A stretch of 64,000 bases of DNA from Vibrio sp. VB16 (GTDB lineage: Bacteria > Pseudomonadota > Gammaproteobacteria > Enterobacterales > Vibrionaceae): assembly GCF_015594925.2 (NCBI RefSeq), contig NZ_CP087590.1, positions 1,364,001 through 1,428,000 of the forward strand. Reading direction: 5' to 3'. Within the stretch, counting starts at the first letter, position 1, and every line of letters starts with the position of its first letter. Both the position numbers and the translations under genes were made by a program. Positions 63,356 to 64,000 of this stretch are shown in pieces. The notes beneath the pieces were generated by a model. The model saw only the letters and a list, made by a program, of their open reading frames with translations, did not search any database and was not told the origin of the DNA.

Positions 63356-64000
63356 TTGATAAATGTTTTCCTTGTAGATGATCACGAGCTAGTTCGCACA
63401 GGGATAAGACGTATAATTGAAGACGTCCGTGGAATGAACGTAGCAGGGGAAGCTGAAAGCGGTGAAAATTCTGTAAAATGGTGTCGCAACAATCATGCGG
63501 ACGTCATACTCATGGACATGAATATGCCGGGTATTGGCGGTTTGGAAGCGACAAAAAAAATATTACGGTTTAATCCTGATGTAAAAATCATTGTATTGAC
63601 GGTACATACTGAAAATCCATTTCCGACAAAGGTAATGCAAGCAGGGGCTGCTGGTTATCTTACAAAGGGGGCTGCCCCAGACGAAATGGTGAACGCGATT
63701 CGAATGGTCCATAGCGGACAACGCTATATTTCCCCGGAAATTGCTCAACAGATGGCATTAAGTCAGTTTTCTTCAGCATCTGAAAATCCGTTTAAAGATC
63801 TTTCGGAGCGTGAGTTACAGATCATGCTGATGATTACGAAAGGACAAAGAGTAACGGATATTTCAGAGCAACTAAATCTGAGCCCTAAAACAGTCAACAG
63901 CTATCGCTATAGATTGTTCAGTAAATTAGATATCAATGGTGATGTGGAGTTAACTCATTTGGCCATTCGTCATGGAATGCTAGATACTGAGACATTGTAG
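63356..64000 (+). CDS. varA: Two-component response regulator VarA/UvrY (GacA family)
   Basis: The 214-residue regulator has a receiver domain (residues 1-120) with phosphoacceptor Asp54 in ILMDMNMPG, the acidic pocket VDDHE near residue 8, and Lys in YLTKGA. A LuxR-type helix-turn-helix follows (about 150-205: LSERELQIMLMITKGQ, LSPKTVNSYRYRLFSKL). It matches UvrY/GacA/VarA, the partner of BarA/VarS, which activates Csr small RNAs. The start is TTG with GGAG 8 bases upstream; uvrY in E. coli also begins with TTG. The stop codon is the last three bases of the window, so the gene is complete. uvrC, which commonly follows, would be outside. Confidence 0.96.
   Translation: MINVFLVDDHELVRTGIRRIIEDVRGMNVAGEAESGENSVKWCRNNHADVILMDMNMPGIGGLEATKKILRFNPDVKIIVLTVHTENPFPTKVMQAGAAGYLTKGAAPDEMVNAIRMVHSGQRYISPEIAQQMALSQFSSASENPFKDLSERELQIMLMITKGQRVTDISEQLNLSPKTVNSYRYRLFSKLDINGDVELTHLAIRHGMLDTETL

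Noticed and set aside
1..64000. CRISPR arrays, tRNA or rRNA genes, prophage or toxin-antitoxin modules
   Set aside because: None seen on reading; no regularly spaced repeats, no cloverleaf with CCA end, and no integrase or phage structural genes.

Overview
The window looks like chromosomal DNA from a Vibrio or a close relative in the Vibrionaceae. The argument is gene content and order: mukFEB, a TMAO respiration operon (torECA), sapABCDF next to pspF/pspABC, an RND pump with two adaptor lipoproteins (vexIJK-like), a T2SS pilotin of the AspS type away from gsp genes, a trp operon with fused trpCF and separate trpG, and a VarA/UvrY regulator beginning with TTG. I saw no tRNA, rRNA, CRISPR array, prophage, integron or complete insertion sequence. 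Most of the window is ordinary, densely packed core genome. I did not find a convincing new multi-gene system.

Layout. 1-7.3 kb: 5' part of elyC, a decayed fragment of the tRNA methyltransferase gene cmoM, then mukF-mukE-mukB with overlapping reading frames. 7.3-12.1 kb: yajD (HNH protein), an M3 peptidase, an NAD-binding epimerase-like protein, a small TIGR02647 protein, an intergenic region with a possible small RNA and two perfect inverted DnaA boxes, and fetB without a neighbouring fetA. 12.1-16.5 kb: torE-torC-torA behind direct repeats resembling TorR boxes; torD does not follow. 16.5-18.8 kb: a UPF0319 protein, manganese pyrophosphatase ppaC and a DUF2750 protein. 18.9-26.9 kb: the sap peptide-uptake operon and pspF on the minus strand, with pspABC divergent behind a sigma-54 promoter. 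27-32.9 kb: vexIJK and tag. 33-38 kb: a GAF/HD-GYP protein with two substituted metal ligands, a PilZ protein, metC and a cardiolipin synthase. 38.2-42.6 kb: a sodium-coupled NSS symporter, a pseudouridine synthase coupled to an SAM methyltransferase, and pepT. 42.7-46.9 kb: ynjBCDF, an ABC importer coupled to a CDP-alcohol phosphotransferase. 47-49 kb: yciB-yciA-yciI-aspS. 49-56 kb: trpEGD(CF)BA with leader peptide, attenuator, TrpR operator and terminator. 56-64 kb: rnm and yciO divergent from trp, rluB, yciU and yeiP, a nucleotidyltransferase-fold protein, polB and varA.

Several groups clearly work together: MukFEB condensin, TorCA anaerobic respiration, Sap transport beside the Psp envelope-stress response, VexIJK efflux, the complete tryptophan pathway from chorismate, and ynjBCDF. 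The items most worth a second look are the cmoM relic, the inverted DnaA-box pair, the terminator with no gene in front of it, the substituted HD-GYP domain, the ynjBCDF importer of unknown substrate, and the Trp operator shared with rnm.
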